From Clostridia bacterium (GTDB lineage Bacteria > Bacillota > Clostridia > Oscillospirales > RGIG577), in contig JAFWDJ010000012.1 of the NCBI GenBank assembly GCA_017513095.1, positions 1-64,000 on the forward strand: 64,000 nt of DNA, written 5' to 3'. Under the pieces are notes generated by a model that worked only from the letters and a program-made list of their open reading frames with translations, did not search any database and had not been told where the DNA came from. Of this stretch, positions 34,635 to 43,804 are shown one piece after another. The number at the start of each line of letters is the position of its first letter. The stretch's first letter is position 1. The position numbers were made by a program, and so were the translations under genes.

Positions 34635-34662
34635 TTGACAAACCCCGCGGGCGTAATATAAA
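34635..34662 (+). promoter_or_regulatory. Promoter of ylxM-ffh operon
   Basis: A perfect TTGACA (34635-34640) and TATAAA (34657-34662) are spaced by 16 bases. The presumed start of the transcript is followed by a small hairpin, TGTAAAG and CTTTACA (34676-34696), just before the GGGAGG site of ylxM. Confidence 0.8.
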
Positions 34663-34711
34663 ATAAACTGCGTGTTGTAAAGGAAACAGCTTTACACGGG
34701 AGGCGACGCAT

Positions 34712-35065
34712 ATGCACGGCAAGGACCTTAAAATAAATCTGCTGCTCGATTATTACGGTGAAACGCTGACCGAGAGACAGCGGGAAGTGATGGACCTCTA
34801 TTACAACGAGGACATGTCGCTTTTTGAGATCTCCGAGCATATGGGAGTTACGCGCCAGGGCGTACACGACATTATAAAGCGTTCCGAAAACGCGCTTTTG
34901 GAGCTTGACGAAAAGCTCGGGTTCGTTTCGCGCTTTGAAGAGATACGCCGCGCGGCGGACGATCTTGAGTCCGCGGCGGCCGAGCTTTCCTGCTCGGACG
35001 ACGCTCGTGCGCTTTCGGCGGCGGAAAAAATAAAGTCGGCGCTGTCCGTACTGAGACAGGAGTAA
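34712..35065 (+). CDS. ylxM: YlxM-type helix-turn-helix protein (UPF0122)
   Basis: A 117-residue protein with a sigma-70 region 4-like helix-turn-helix at about residues 15-60 (LTERQREVMDLYYNEDMSLF, then ISEHMGVTRQGVHDIIKRSE). The C-terminal half is a charged helix. YlxM is encoded next to ffh across Firmicutes and is thought to act with the signal recognition particle. It is the first gene of the ffh-rpsP-rimM-trmD run. Confidence 0.9.
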   Translation: MHGKDLKINLLLDYYGETLTERQREVMDLYYNEDMSLFEISEHMGVTRQGVHDIIKRSENALLELDEKLGFVSRFEEIRRAADDLESAAAELSCSDDARALSAAEKIKSALSVLRQE

Positions 35066-35081
35066 GCGGGAGGTGTGAGAT

Positions 35082-36425
35082 ATGGCATTTGAAAGCCTGT
35101 CCGACAAGCTTCAGGCGGTTTTCAAGAAGCTTCGCGGCAAGGGCAAGTTAAGCGAAGCGGATATAAAAGAAGTAATGCGCGAAATACGTCTCGCACTTTT
35201 GGAGGCCGACGTAAACTACAAGGTAGTGCGCGACTTCGTTAAAAGCGTATCCGAGCGCGCCGTGGGCGCGGAGGTAATGGAAAGCCTTACTCCGGCCCAG
35301 CAGGTAATCAAGATAGTAAACGAGGAAATGACGGCCCTCATGGGCTCGTCGCAGTCGAAGATAGAGATAGCCTCAAAGCCGCCCACGATAATAATGATGG
35401 TGGGCCTTCAGGGCGCGGGCAAAACGACACAGGCGGCGAAAATCGCGCTGAACTTCAAAAATCAGGGCAAGCGGCCGCTGCTCGCGGCGTGCGACGTGTA
35501 CCGTCCCGCGGCGATAAAGCAGCTTGAGGTCGTGGGCTCGCAGGTCGGCGTGCCGGTGTTCAAGATAGAAGGCTCGAAGGAGCCCGTAAAAATCGCGCGC
35601 GCCGCGGTGGAGCAGGCGAAGAGAAACGGCAACGACATGGTGTTCATCGACACGGCGGGTCGTCTTCATATAGACGAAACGCTCATGGATGAGCTTAAGA
35701 ACATCAAAGCCGAGGTCGAGCCGCACGAGATACTTCTTGTTGTCGACGCGATGACCGGTCAGGACGCGGTAAACGTGGCCGAGGGCTTTAATAACGCCTT
35801 GGGCATAGACGGCGTAGTAATGACGAAGCTCGACGGCGACACGCGCGGAGGCGCGGCGCTTTCGGTGCGCGCCGTAACACAGAAGCCGATAAAGTTCGTC
35901 GGCATGGGCGAGAAGCTTACCGATATCGAGCCGTTCTATCCCGACAGAATGGCGTCCCGCATTTTGGGCATGGGCGACGTTTTAAGCCTTATAGAAAAGG
36001 CGCAGAAGAACTTCGACGAAAAGAAGCTTGCCGAAATGGACAAAAAGCTTCGCGAGAACAAGTTCGACCTTGAGGATTTCTTCGAGAACATCCAGCAGAT
36101 GAAGCAGATGGGCTCGCTTTCGGATATAATCGGCATGATGCCGGGAGTGAACAAAAAGGCGCTCGCGGGCGCTAATCTTGACGATAAGCAGCTTGACAGG
36201 ATAGCCGCCATGATACAGTCGATGACTCCGTACGAGCGGCAGAATCCCGAGATAATAAACTCCTCGAGAAAGCGCCGCATAGCGCAGGGCAGCGGCACGA
36301 AGATAGAGGATATAAACAGGCTTCTGCGCCAATTCGACCAGATGAAGCGCATGGTCAAGCAGATGTCGGGCAAGCAGGGCAAGAAAAAGCTTCGCGGCAT
36401 GGGCAGAATGCCCTTCCCAATGTAG
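35082..36425 (+). CDS. ffh: Signal recognition particle protein Ffh (SRP54)
   Basis: A 447-residue GTPase after GGGAGGTGTGAG. The N domain is at about 1-95; the G domain has GLQGAGKTTQAAK near 107 (many homologues have GSGKTT), DTAGRLH, and TKLDGDTRGGAA. The methionine-rich M domain is at about 300-447. It binds 4.5S/6S RNA and signal sequences and delivers ribosomes to FtsY. The SRP RNA gene is not in the window. Confidence 0.96.
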   Translation: MAFESLSDKLQAVFKKLRGKGKLSEADIKEVMREIRLALLEADVNYKVVRDFVKSVSERAVGAEVMESLTPAQQVIKIVNEEMTALMGSSQSKIEIASKPPTIIMMVGLQGAGKTTQAAKIALNFKNQGKRPLLAACDVYRPAAIKQLEVVGSQVGVPVFKIEGSKEPVKIARAAVEQAKRNGNDMVFIDTAGRLHIDETLMDELKNIKAEVEPHEILLVVDAMTGQDAVNVAEGFNNALGIDGVVMTKLDGDTRGGAALSVRAVTQKPIKFVGMGEKLTDIEPFYPDRMASRILGMGDVLSLIEKAQKNFDEKKLAEMDKKLRENKFDLEDFFENIQQMKQMGSLSDIIGMMPGVNKKALAGANLDDKQLDRIAAMIQSMTPYERQNPEIINSSRKRRIAQGSGTKIEDINRLLRQFDQMKRMVKQMSGKQGKKKLRGMGRMPFPM

Positions 36426-36469
36426 CGATGTTTTATAGACAGCATGTATTTTAAGGAGGTGACATGTAA

Positions 36470-36709
36470 ATGGTAAAAATAAGACTTAAGAGAATGGGTG
36501 CGAAAAAAGCTCCTTATTACAGAATCGTCGTAGCAGATTCGAGATATCCGCGCGACGGAAGATTCATTGAAGAAATCGGTACGTACAATCCGCTTGTAGA
36601 GCCCGCTTCGGTAACTGTTGACGAAGAGAAGGTTCAGAAGTGGTTAAGAAACGGCGCAAAGCCGACCGATACCGTAAAGGCATTACTCAAAAAGAGCGGC
36701 GTAATATAA
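36470..36709 (+). CDS. rpsP: 30S ribosomal protein S16
   Basis: A 79-residue protein with the diagnostic start [20 protein letters not shown]. It is preceded by AAGGAGGTGAC, the strongest ribosome site of the region. Gene order ffh-rpsP-khpA-rimM-trmD is conserved. Confidence 0.97.
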   Translation: MVKIRLKRMGAKKAPYYRIVVADSRYPRDGRFIEEIGTYNPLVEPASVTVDEEKVQKWLRNGAKPTDTVKALLKKSGVI

Positions 36710-36727
36710 GCTGCGGAGGGGTAAAGA

Positions 36728-36958
36728 ATGAAAGATTTACTGACCTTTATAGCAAAAATGCTTGTGGATAACCCCGACGAAGTTTCTGTTGAAGAAAGAG
36801 AGACCGACACCGAGATCATATTGGAGCTTCGCGTCGCTAAGGAAGATATGGGCAAGGTGATAGGCAAGCAGGGACGGATCGCCAAGGCGATACGCGCCGT
36901 TATCAAGGCAAGCAACCACGATCCGAATAAAAAAGCCGTTGTAGATATAATGGATTAG
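36728..36958 (+). CDS. khpA: RNA-binding KH domain protein KhpA (YlqC)
   Basis: A 76-residue single KH domain with VIGKQGRIAKAIRAVIKA. KhpA pairs with KhpB to bind RNA and affects cell elongation in some Firmicutes. Cotranscribed with rpsP (18-base gap). Confidence 0.93.
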   Translation: MKDLLTFIAKMLVDNPDEVSVEERETDTEIILELRVAKEDMGKVIGKQGRIAKAIRAVIKASNHDPNKKAVVDIMD

Positions 36959-36972
36959 GCGCACATACGCAT

Positions 36973-37099
36973 GAAACACGCGTAACGTGCGAGGCCTGAA
37001 ATTCGGGTATTTTCGGGGGGAACAGGGGCGTGTTTCAAAACGCAGGCGGCGCGGCGCGCCGCTTTTGGGCGGATTTTTGCCGCGCGTTTTGAAGCACGC
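36973..37099 (+). promoter_or_regulatory. Structured intergenic RNA-like element between khpA and rimM
   Basis: GCGTGTTTCAAAACGC (37028-37043) pairs with GCGTTTTGAAGCACGC (37084-37099), 16 pairs with one G-U. The loop holds a second palindrome, GCGGCGCGCCGC. An upstream segment GAAACACGC (36973-36981) is complementary to the first arm (37028-37036), so two exclusive foldings are possible, as in attenuators. No T-run follows. Function unknown; 25 bases separate it from the rimM ATG. Confidence 0.55.
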
Positions 37100-37123
37100 T
37101 CAAATCATATACGGAGATGCGTT

Positions 37124-37648
37124 ATGAAAAGAACGGTAATAGCCAAAATAGTAAATACGAACGGAGTGCGCGGCGCGGTCAAGTGCCTTCACTACTGCGA
37201 CAGCGTACGCGACCTTGAGAATTACGGCGAGTTTTATCTTGAGAGCGGGCGAAAGCTTACGGTCGAGCGCATGAGCTTTCAGAAAAACACGGCGATAATA
37301 AAGTTTCGCGGCGTTGACAGCGCGAACGATGGACTTTTAATAAAAAATGAGCTATTATATATCGATAAGGAAAGTATGCCGAAGCTTCCGAAGGGCGTAT
37401 ATTACATTTCCGACCTTATGGGGCTTACGGTTCTGACGTTGCCCGACGGGCGGGAGCTGGGGCGTATAACCGAGGTGCTTCAGACGGGCGCGAACGACGT
37501 TTACGTCGTTGATAAAAAGGGCGATGAGGGCTTAAAGAAGAAGCAGTACCTCATACCCGCCATACCCGACGTTATTGACAGCGTTGATATAGAGGGCGGC
37601 GTTATGCGCATAACGCCGATTGCGGGGCTTTTGGACGATGAGGATTGA
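37124..37648 (+). CDS. rimM: 16S rRNA processing protein RimM
   Basis: A 174-residue protein with an N-terminal RimM domain (AKIVNTNGVRGAVKCLHYCD) and a C-terminal PRC barrel (GVYYISDLMGLTVLTLPDG and YLIPAIPDVIDSVD). It assists 30S head assembly with S19. Its end overlaps the trmD start. Confidence 0.93.
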   Translation: MKRTVIAKIVNTNGVRGAVKCLHYCDSVRDLENYGEFYLESGRKLTVERMSFQKNTAIIKFRGVDSANDGLLIKNELLYIDKESMPKLPKGVYYISDLMGLTVLTLPDGRELGRITEVLQTGANDVYVVDKKGDEGLKKKQYLIPAIPDVIDSVDIEGGVMRITPIAGLLDDED

Positions 37649-38342
37649 TATACTTACGCTGTTTCCCGAAATGATGGAAACGGTGCTCTCCGAGAGCATT
37701 ATAGGCCGGGCGAGACGCGCGGGCACGATAAGCGTAAATTGTGTGAATATCCGCGATTTTACGCGCGACAAGCACCGCCGCGTGGACGATTATCCCTACG
37801 GCGGCGGGCGCGGGATGCTCATGCAGGCCGAGCCGATATACGAGGCTTACAAAAGCGTCTGCGCGGACGGCGAAAAGCCCTGCTTTATATATATGTCCCC
37901 GCAGGGGCAGCCGCTTTCGCAGAAGCTTGCGGGCGAGCTTTCGGGAATGGAACATATTGTCGTGCTCTGCGGTCATTATGAGGGAGTGGACGAGCGCGCG
38001 CTCATGCTTACGGAGGCGCGCGAGATCTCGATAGGCGATTACGTGCTCACCGGAGGCGAGCTGCCCGCGCTCGTGCTGTGCGATACGGTATGCCGCCTTG
38101 TGCCGGGCGTTTTAAAGGACGACGAGAGCTTTTTAAAAGAAAGCCATCAGGACGGGCTTTTGGAATATCCTCAGTATACGCGCCCCGAGGAGTATATGGG
38201 ACTTCGCGTGCCCGGCGTGCTTTTAAGCGGCCACCACGCAAACATCGAAAAGTGGAGGCAATCGGAAAGCCTCGAGCGCACGCGGACGAAGCGTCCCGAC
38301 CTTTACGAAAAATACATGGGTGACAAAGAAGATGCAGAGTAA
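37638..38342 (+). CDS. trmD: tRNA (guanine-N1)-methyltransferase TrmD
   Basis: A 234-residue SPOUT methyltransferase. ATG 37638 overlaps the rimM stop. Typical start RIDILTLFPEMM; the trefoil-knot region has GDYVLTGGELPALVLCD and RLVPGVL. It makes m1G37 in tRNAs. The rplS gene that often follows trmD is not here; murJ follows instead, overlapping by 11 bases. Confidence 0.95.
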   Translation: MRIDILTLFPEMMETVLSESIIGRARRAGTISVNCVNIRDFTRDKHRRVDDYPYGGGRGMLMQAEPIYEAYKSVCADGEKPCFIYMSPQGQPLSQKLAGELSGMEHIVVLCGHYEGVDERALMLTEAREISIGDYVLTGGELPALVLCDTVCRLVPGVLKDDESFLKESHQDGLLEYPQYTRPEEYMGLRVPGVLLSGHHANIEKWRQSESLERTRTKRPDLYEKYMGDKEDAE

Positions 38343-39918
38343 AACAGCGATAAAAACATACGGCTTTATAGTGTTCGCGATACTTGCGTCAAAGCTTTTG
38401 GGTCTCGTGCGCGATTCGCTTATGGCGTACTATTACGGCACGGGCATAGAAGCGGCGGCGTTTTCCGCGGCGAGCCGCATACCGCTGACTATATTCGATA
38501 TAACGCTCGGAACGGCGGTGGCGGCGGCGTTCATCCCCGTTATGAACCGCTTTTTGCAAAACGACGGAAAAGAGCGCGCCTTTAAATTCGTAAACAACTT
38601 TTTAAACGCGGTGCTTTGCTTGGCCGTTATAATCGCCGCGATAATCCTTATTTTCCCCGGCGCGGTGGTAAATCTTCTCGCGTCGGGATTTACGGGCGAT
38701 ACTTTTGCGCTTGCAGCAAAGCTTTTAATGGTATTCACGCCGATAATACTGCTTGCGGCGATGTGCTATACGTTCGTGGGCGTTCTGCAGTCGTTCGGAA
38801 GCTTTAAGATACCCGCGATAATGAGCCTTTTGTCTAATGCCCTGATGGTCGCGTATTTCGTAACGCTCAACGCGCGCTTCGGCATAGGCGGCCTTGCGGC
38901 GGCGCTCGTTATAGGCTGGATTTTGCAGCTCGTGATCCTTCTGCCCCCGCTTTATAAGTTCGGATACAGATTTAAGCTCGGCATAGACTTTAAGGACGAC
39001 GGACTTCGCTCGTCCGTTAAAATGGCGGGCCCCGTGCTCATCTCCTCGTGGGTCATGCCGATAAACAACCTTATAACCTTAAATATCGCGTCATATTACG
39101 CCTCGTGGGGCGTTACGGTGCTCGATTATTCGTACAAGCTTTACTTTATCGTTGCGGGCGTGTTCTCGTACGCGATGACGAACCTGTATTTTCCGAGCCT
39201 TTCGCGCATGCAGGCGGCGGGCGACCGTGAGGGCGCGCGCGATATGCTTTATACGATGATAAAGAGCGTGACTCTGATAGTTGTGCCGGTCGCGGCCTTT
39301 TTCATCGTTTTCTCGCGCGGCATCGTCCGCGTCGTATACGAAAGCGGCTCGTTCACGGCGGGCGACGCGCAGATGACTGCGTTCGCGCTTATGATGTATA
39401 CCGTGGGCATGTTCGGCTTTTCGTGGCAGGAGATATTAAATAAATACTATTACTCGTCGGGTGACTCGAAAACACCGATGAAGGTGGCCGTAGGCTCGAT
39501 AGTTATAAATCTTGCGCTGGCGCTCGTTTTATCGAGAACGCCGATGGGCATTTACGGCATCGCGCTTGCGTCGGCCGTTTCGATAACGTACGCGGGCGCG
39601 GCGCTCTACATCCTGCAAAACAGGCGCGACGGCAAAAAGGCCGACGGACGCATGGGCGTATTCCTTATAAAAAGCGTCGTGCTTTTCGTAATATCTTGCG
39701 CCGTAATGTGCGCGCTTTCGTACTTCATGTATAAGCTGCCGCTCGGACGGTTCACAACGCTTATAGCGCTCGTCGTATGCTTTGCGGTCTCGGGCGCGGT
39801 GTATCTTTGCGCGTCGAAGGCGATGCGCGTAAGCGAGGTTTCCGATATCGTTTCGTCGCTTTTCGGAAGGATTCGCGGCAAAAGCGAGGAAAACGGCGAA
39901 GAAAACAACGGAGAATAA
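38332..39918 (+). CDS. murJ: Lipid II flippase MurJ (MviN family)
   Basis: A 528-residue membrane protein with about 14 hydrophobic segments, from ATG 38332 behind AAAGAAG. Family features include SKLLGLVRDSLMAYYYG near the N-terminus and RIPLTIFD. A charged tail ends the protein. It would flip lipid II for the peptidoglycan pathway encoded at 47.8-59.7 kb, or related undecaprenyl-linked glycans given the downstream polymerase and glycosyltransferase. Confidence 0.9.
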   Translation: MQSKTAIKTYGFIVFAILASKLLGLVRDSLMAYYYGTGIEAAAFSAASRIPLTIFDITLGTAVAAAFIPVMNRFLQNDGKERAFKFVNNFLNAVLCLAVIIAAIILIFPGAVVNLLASGFTGDTFALAAKLLMVFTPIILLAAMCYTFVGVLQSFGSFKIPAIMSLLSNALMVAYFVTLNARFGIGGLAAALVIGWILQLVILLPPLYKFGYRFKLGIDFKDDGLRSSVKMAGPVLISSWVMPINNLITLNIASYYASWGVTVLDYSYKLYFIVAGVFSYAMTNLYFPSLSRMQAAGDREGARDMLYTMIKSVTLIVVPVAAFFIVFSRGIVRVVYESGSFTAGDAQMTAFALMMYTVGMFGFSWQEILNKYYYSSGDSKTPMKVAVGSIVINLALALVLSRTPMGIYGIALASAVSITYAGAALYILQNRRDGKKADGRMGVFLIKSVVLFVISCAVMCALSYFMYKLPLGRFTTLIALVVCFAVSGAVYLCASKAMRVSEVSDIVSSLFGRIRGKSEENGEENNGE

Positions 39919-39958
39919 TATTTTTAAACCATAATCTTTTAAAGAAGGGATGTGATCT

Positions 39959-41554
39959 ATGTTGATAAAGGCATTCAACCGCGGCTTCGACAGGTTTCTC
40001 GTATGGTTCAACGCGAGCGTTATAGGCATGATATTAAACGCGATTGGCCGCTTCGTAAAGCAGCTTTTTGCGGACAGCATCATAGTGCGCGCGTTTTCAA
40101 GCGAGAACTTCGAGCGCATATATGAAAAAAGCTTCATCGCGCGCTTTGTAAATTGGTTCTTCGGCCTCTTTTCGCGCGCCAACGCCCACCTTTCGGTAAT
40201 GGCGCAAAACAGCGCTATTTTGAGCTTCTTTAAGTTCATAATCTCGAAGTTCAATCTTACGGTCTTTCTCGTGCTGCTTATCGTTTTCGGCGCGGCGGCG
40301 TACTTTACGGGCATATATCTCATCGCGGCGGCATACGTCGCCGTCGTGTTCGCGTTCATTGTGCTGTGCCGTCCCGAGGTGGGCATAATAGCCGTTGCGG
40401 GCCTTGCGCCGTTCATCCCGACGATGGCGGCGGCCGGACTTTTGGGATTTACGCTCGTCGCCTTTCTTTTGCAGGCGCTTTTCGGAACGAGATATAAGAT
40501 AAAGACGAACCGCACGGGACTTTTCCTTATCTTCTATATCATACTTCTGATAGTATACGGCGTAAATTCGTTTGCCCCGTCAAGCAGCATAAACATTGCG
40601 CTTCTGTGGTCGATGTTCGTTATCTCGTATTTCCTCGTGATATCGCTTATCGACACGAAAAAGAAGTTCCACTGGGCGATGTTCATATTCTGCACGGCGG
40701 CGCTGTTTACGGGCATTTACGGCATGTTCCAGTATGTAAGCGGTCAGTTCGACATGACGTGGGTCGATAAGGAGCTCTTCGAGGAGCTGGGACTTCGTGT
40801 CTACTCGACGTTTGAGAACCCCAATGTATACGGTGAATATCTGCTTCTGGCCGTGCCGCTCACGTTTGCCATGACGTTTCATACGAAGCGCGTCATCGGA
40901 AGGCTTTACTATCTTCTCTCGACGTGCGTGCTTCTCTGTGCGCTGGCGCTTACGTATTCGCGCGGATGCTACCTTGCGCTGATTTTGGCGTTCGCGGTAT
41001 TTCTTTTCTACGTTTCGAGAAGGTTACTCGCGATATGCGCGGTGCTCATGCTTTTCGTACCGTTCGCGCTGCCCGCGTCGATAATCAACCGATTTGCGAG
41101 CATCACGAATCTTGCCGACTCGTCGACGAGCTACCGTCTCAACATCTGGGAGGGCAGCTTAAAGATGATAAGCGACTTCTGGTATATGGGCATAGGCCAC
41201 GGCACGGAGGCGTTCAACAGCGTATATCCGTATTATTCGCTGAACTCCATAGTCGCGCCGCATTCGCATAACCTGTATCTCCAGCTTACGGTGGAGATGG
41301 GCATATGGGGACTTATCGTCTTTCTTTTAGTCGTGTTCTCGTTCTTCAACGACAGCGTATCGACGATAAAGAAGCAGACTATAACGTCGAGCCGCGTTAT
41401 GATCGCGGCGGGCATCGCGGCCGTTTTGGGCTTTTTGTTCCAGGGCATGTTCGACTATGTATTTTATAATTACAGAGTATATCTTATCTTCTTTATGACG
41501 CTTGGACTGCTTACGGCGTACAACGCCATAATAAGAAGGGAGGCTTCATCATGA
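39959..41554 (+). CDS. O-antigen ligase/polymerase family membrane protein (Wzy_C type)
   Basis: A 531-residue protein, ATG behind AAGAAGGGATGTGAT. An N-terminal amphipathic region of about 90 residues precedes some 11-12 membrane segments. The Wzy_C region includes LALTYSRGCYLAL and the conserved PHSHNLYLQLTVEMGIWGL. Such proteins polymerise or ligate undecaprenyl-linked polysaccharides on the outer membrane face. It overlaps the next glycosyltransferase by four bases, so the two likely serve one exopolysaccharide or wall-glycan pathway. The product is unknown. Confidence 0.85.
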   Translation: MLIKAFNRGFDRFLVWFNASVIGMILNAIGRFVKQLFADSIIVRAFSSENFERIYEKSFIARFVNWFFGLFSRANAHLSVMAQNSAILSFFKFIISKFNLTVFLVLLIVFGAAAYFTGIYLIAAAYVAVVFAFIVLCRPEVGIIAVAGLAPFIPTMAAAGLLGFTLVAFLLQALFGTRYKIKTNRTGLFLIFYIILLIVYGVNSFAPSSSINIALLWSMFVISYFLVISLIDTKKKFHWAMFIFCTAALFTGIYGMFQYVSGQFDMTWVDKELFEELGLRVYSTFENPNVYGEYLLLAVPLTFAMTFHTKRVIGRLYYLLSTCVLLCALALTYSRGCYLALILAFAVFLFYVSRRLLAICAVLMLFVPFALPASIINRFASITNLADSSTSYRLNIWEGSLKMISDFWYMGIGHGTEAFNSVYPYYSLNSIVAPHSHNLYLQLTVEMGIWGLIVFLLVVFSFFNDSVSTIKKQTITSSRVMIAAGIAAVLGFLFQGMFDYVFYNYRVYLIFFMTLGLLTAYNAIIRREASS

Positions 41555-42678
41555 TAAAGGCGATAAACGTGATTTCGGACACCAATATCGGCGGCGCGGG
41601 AAAGATACTTCTCAGCTTTCTTGAAAAGTACGACAGGTCGCGCTTCGACGTAAAGGTCGTAATACCGAAAAACAGTCAGCTAAAGGAGCGAATAGAGGCA
41701 CTTAATGTGCCCGCGATAGAGATAGACGGCATGGCTGACGACTCGAAGGGCAAGGCGGCGGAGGATACGCTGCTTGAGATATTCAAAAGCGAGAAGCCCG
41801 ACGTTGTCCATACCCACGCGTCGCTCGGCGCGCGCCGCGCGGCCAAAAAATACGGAAAGTGCGCGATCGTTTATACGCGCCACAGCGTATTCGACCAGCC
41901 GTCGTGGAAAAAGAGCTTCCCGTTCAAGCAGATAAACGGCCATGTGAACAATACGCTCGCCGACCGCGTCATCGCCGTATCTCCCGCGGCTAAGGAGAAC
42001 ATCGTAGAGGTGGGCGTCGATCCCGCAAAAATTCAGGTGATATTCAACGGCGTGGCCGAGGCGGTTAGGCTTTCGGATGAGGAGAAGGCCGAAGTGAGAA
42101 AAAAGTGGGGTATTGCGGAGAGTGACTTCGTATGCGCGATTATAGCGCGCCTTGAGGAGGTAAAGGGACACGAGTACGTTTTAAAGGCCGCAAAAAAGCT
42201 TGAAGAAGCGGGCGAGAACGTAAAAATCATCATCGCCGGCAACGGCTCCATCGAAGGAAAGTTAAAGGCGATGGCCTCGGACATGGGGCTTTCGAACGTG
42301 ATATTCACGGGCTTTATCCGCGAGATACACGAGATAGAGAACATCATGGACGTACAGCTTAACGCCTCCTACGGCACGGAGGCCACGTCGCTTTCGCTGC
42401 TCGAGGGCATGAGCCTCGGCGTACCGGCGATAGTTTCCGACTTCGGCGGGAACCCCTACGTCATAGAAACGGGCATTAACGGCATAGTCGTTCCGAAGCG
42501 CGACGAAAACGCGCTTTACGACGCGATTATAAAGATAAAAAGCGACAAAGAGCTTTATAAACAGTGCTCCGAGGGAGCAAAAAAAGTATTCTCTGAAAAA
42601 TTTACGGTCGAGTCGATGACACGTCAGATAGAAGACGTGTATACCGAGCTTTCGGCACAAAAAGGAGGCGCAAGATAA
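41551..42678 (+). CDS. Glycosyltransferase family 4 (GT-B)
   Basis: A 375-residue cytoplasmic GT-B enzyme behind GGGAGG. Features: N-terminal DTNIGGAGKILLSFLEKY, DVVHTHASLGARRAAKK, acceptor-side RHSVFDQPSWKK. The C-terminal donor-binding SLSLLEGMSLGVPAIVSDFG with the E-x7-E-type motif follows. Retaining transferases of this group build surface polysaccharides and glycolipids. Coupled to the preceding polymerase and immediately followed by the DUF4330-like genes. Confidence 0.9.
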   Translation: MIKAINVISDTNIGGAGKILLSFLEKYDRSRFDVKVVIPKNSQLKERIEALNVPAIEIDGMADDSKGKAAEDTLLEIFKSEKPDVVHTHASLGARRAAKKYGKCAIVYTRHSVFDQPSWKKSFPFKQINGHVNNTLADRVIAVSPAAKENIVEVGVDPAKIQVIFNGVAEAVRLSDEEKAEVRKKWGIAESDFVCAIIARLEEVKGHEYVLKAAKKLEEAGENVKIIIAGNGSIEGKLKAMASDMGLSNVIFTGFIREIHEIENIMDVQLNASYGTEATSLSLLEGMSLGVPAIVSDFGGNPYVIETGINGIVVPKRDENALYDAIIKIKSDKELYKQCSEGAKKVFSEKFTVESMTRQIEDVYTELSAQKGGAR

Positions 42679-43173
42679 ATGAGAGAAAAACAGTACAGGC
42701 TGTTCGGGAAAATAGGCGTGCTTGACATTATCATAGTAGTTTTGGTGATATTGGGTTTTTACGCCGCATTTTCCTACGCGGTCAATTTGGACGTTTCGGC
42801 GGCGGGCGGACAGAGGCCCATCGAATACGGCGTATATCTTACAAAGAAGGATGCATCGTTTGAGGATAAGATAGAGATAGGCATGAATGTATACGACTCC
42901 TTAAAGGGCGCTAAGATCGGTACGATTGTCGCATACGAGAAGGAGCCGTACAGCACAATACAGCCCAATATCATAACGGGAGAAATGGTAAAGAGCGACG
43001 TGGAGGGCTATTACAACTATATCGTTGTGATAGGCGCGTCGGCCGACATCTCCGAGGCGACGACGGCCGTCGGCAATTACGAGGTCGCCGTGGGCAAGGA
43101 AATGTATCTGAGGACGAAGACGTTCGCCTCTGGCGGATACTGCGTAACGCTTAACTACGGAGGTGAGAGCTGA
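42679..43173 (+). CDS. DUF4330-like single-pass membrane protein (first copy)
   Basis: A 164-residue protein starting at the base after the glycosyltransferase stop, with AAAGGAGG upstream. The short cytoplasmic start RLFGKIGVLDIIIVVLVILG leads into one membrane helix (about 13-35), then a beta-rich extracytoplasmic domain. The KxRLFGKIxxxDI start matches my recollection of DUF4330. It resembles the next gene in architecture. Function unknown; context suggests a role with the polymerase and glycosyltransferase. Confidence 0.75.
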   Translation: MREKQYRLFGKIGVLDIIIVVLVILGFYAAFSYAVNLDVSAAGGQRPIEYGVYLTKKDASFEDKIEIGMNVYDSLKGAKIGTIVAYEKEPYSTIQPNIITGEMVKSDVEGYYNYIVVIGASADISEATTAVGNYEVAVGKEMYLRTKTFASGGYCVTLNYGGES

Positions 43174-43655
43174 TGGATAAGAAGGGAAAGCTTTTCGGCA
43201 AGGTAAGCGTCATTGATATAATTCTTATCATAATCATCATCGCGGCGGTGTGCGCCGTGGGTCTCAAGACGATGAACGCGGGCTCGAGCGCGCAGGTCAA
43301 GAGCGACATGCAGTTCTACGTTACCTTCAAGGTAGAGAACGTGCGCGCCTACACGGTCGACGCCGTGTCCGAGGGCGATATTTTCTATGAGAAGAACGCG
43401 GCGCGCCTCGGAACGGTCACGGGTACGGAGTTCGAGCCGTTTATGGAGATCGTAACGCTTTCGGACGGCACGTCTCTGCAGTCACCGTCGGTTGAAAGGT
43501 ACACGCTTTATATCACAATGCTCTGCGAGGGCAAGGAGGACGCCGAAGGATTTTATATAGGCGGCACGAAGCAGGTGGCGAGCGGCATGGATATAAAACT
43601 TAAATCCGCAAAGCTCAACTGCAACGCCGAAGTGTACTCTGTTGAGAGGAAATAA
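43173..43655 (+). CDS. DUF4330-like single-pass membrane protein (second copy)
   Basis: A 160-residue protein overlapping its paralogue by one base (TGATG). KGKLFGKVSVIDIILIIIII forms the start and membrane helix (about 12-30). The outer domain is beta-rich (FYVTFKVENVRAYTVDAV). The two copies are clearly related at the N-terminus and diverged outside. Cotranscribed with the polysaccharide genes; followed by a gap and the separate promoter of the HPr gene. Confidence 0.75.
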   Translation: MDKKGKLFGKVSVIDIILIIIIIAAVCAVGLKTMNAGSSAQVKSDMQFYVTFKVENVRAYTVDAVSEGDIFYEKNAARLGTVTGTEFEPFMEIVTLSDGTSLQSPSVERYTLYITMLCEGKEDAEGFYIGGTKQVASGMDIKLKSAKLNCNAEVYSVERK

Positions 43656-43729
43656 ACTACCAGAAATTTGTTTAGAGAAAACACCAAAAATCGTAAAATA
43701 GGCCGCGCGAAAGCTATACAGATTAACTA

Positions 43730-43758
43730 TTGACTATTGATTTGATTTAGTTTATTCT
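43730..43758 (+). promoter_or_regulatory. Promoter of HPr gene
   Basis: TTGACT (43730-43735) and TATTCT (43753-43758) are spaced by 17 bases in an AT-rich gap, 46 bases before ATG 43805. Confidence 0.7.
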
Positions 43759-43804
43759 ATTTTTAAAGTGTTGTGTCAAATATAAAAGATTGGGGCGGGA
43801 ATTT

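Noticed and set aside
43656-43804. Small RNA candidate upstream of HPr
   Set aside because: AT-rich, contains a promoter but no terminator-like hairpin of its own before the HPr start. It is better read as the HPr leader.
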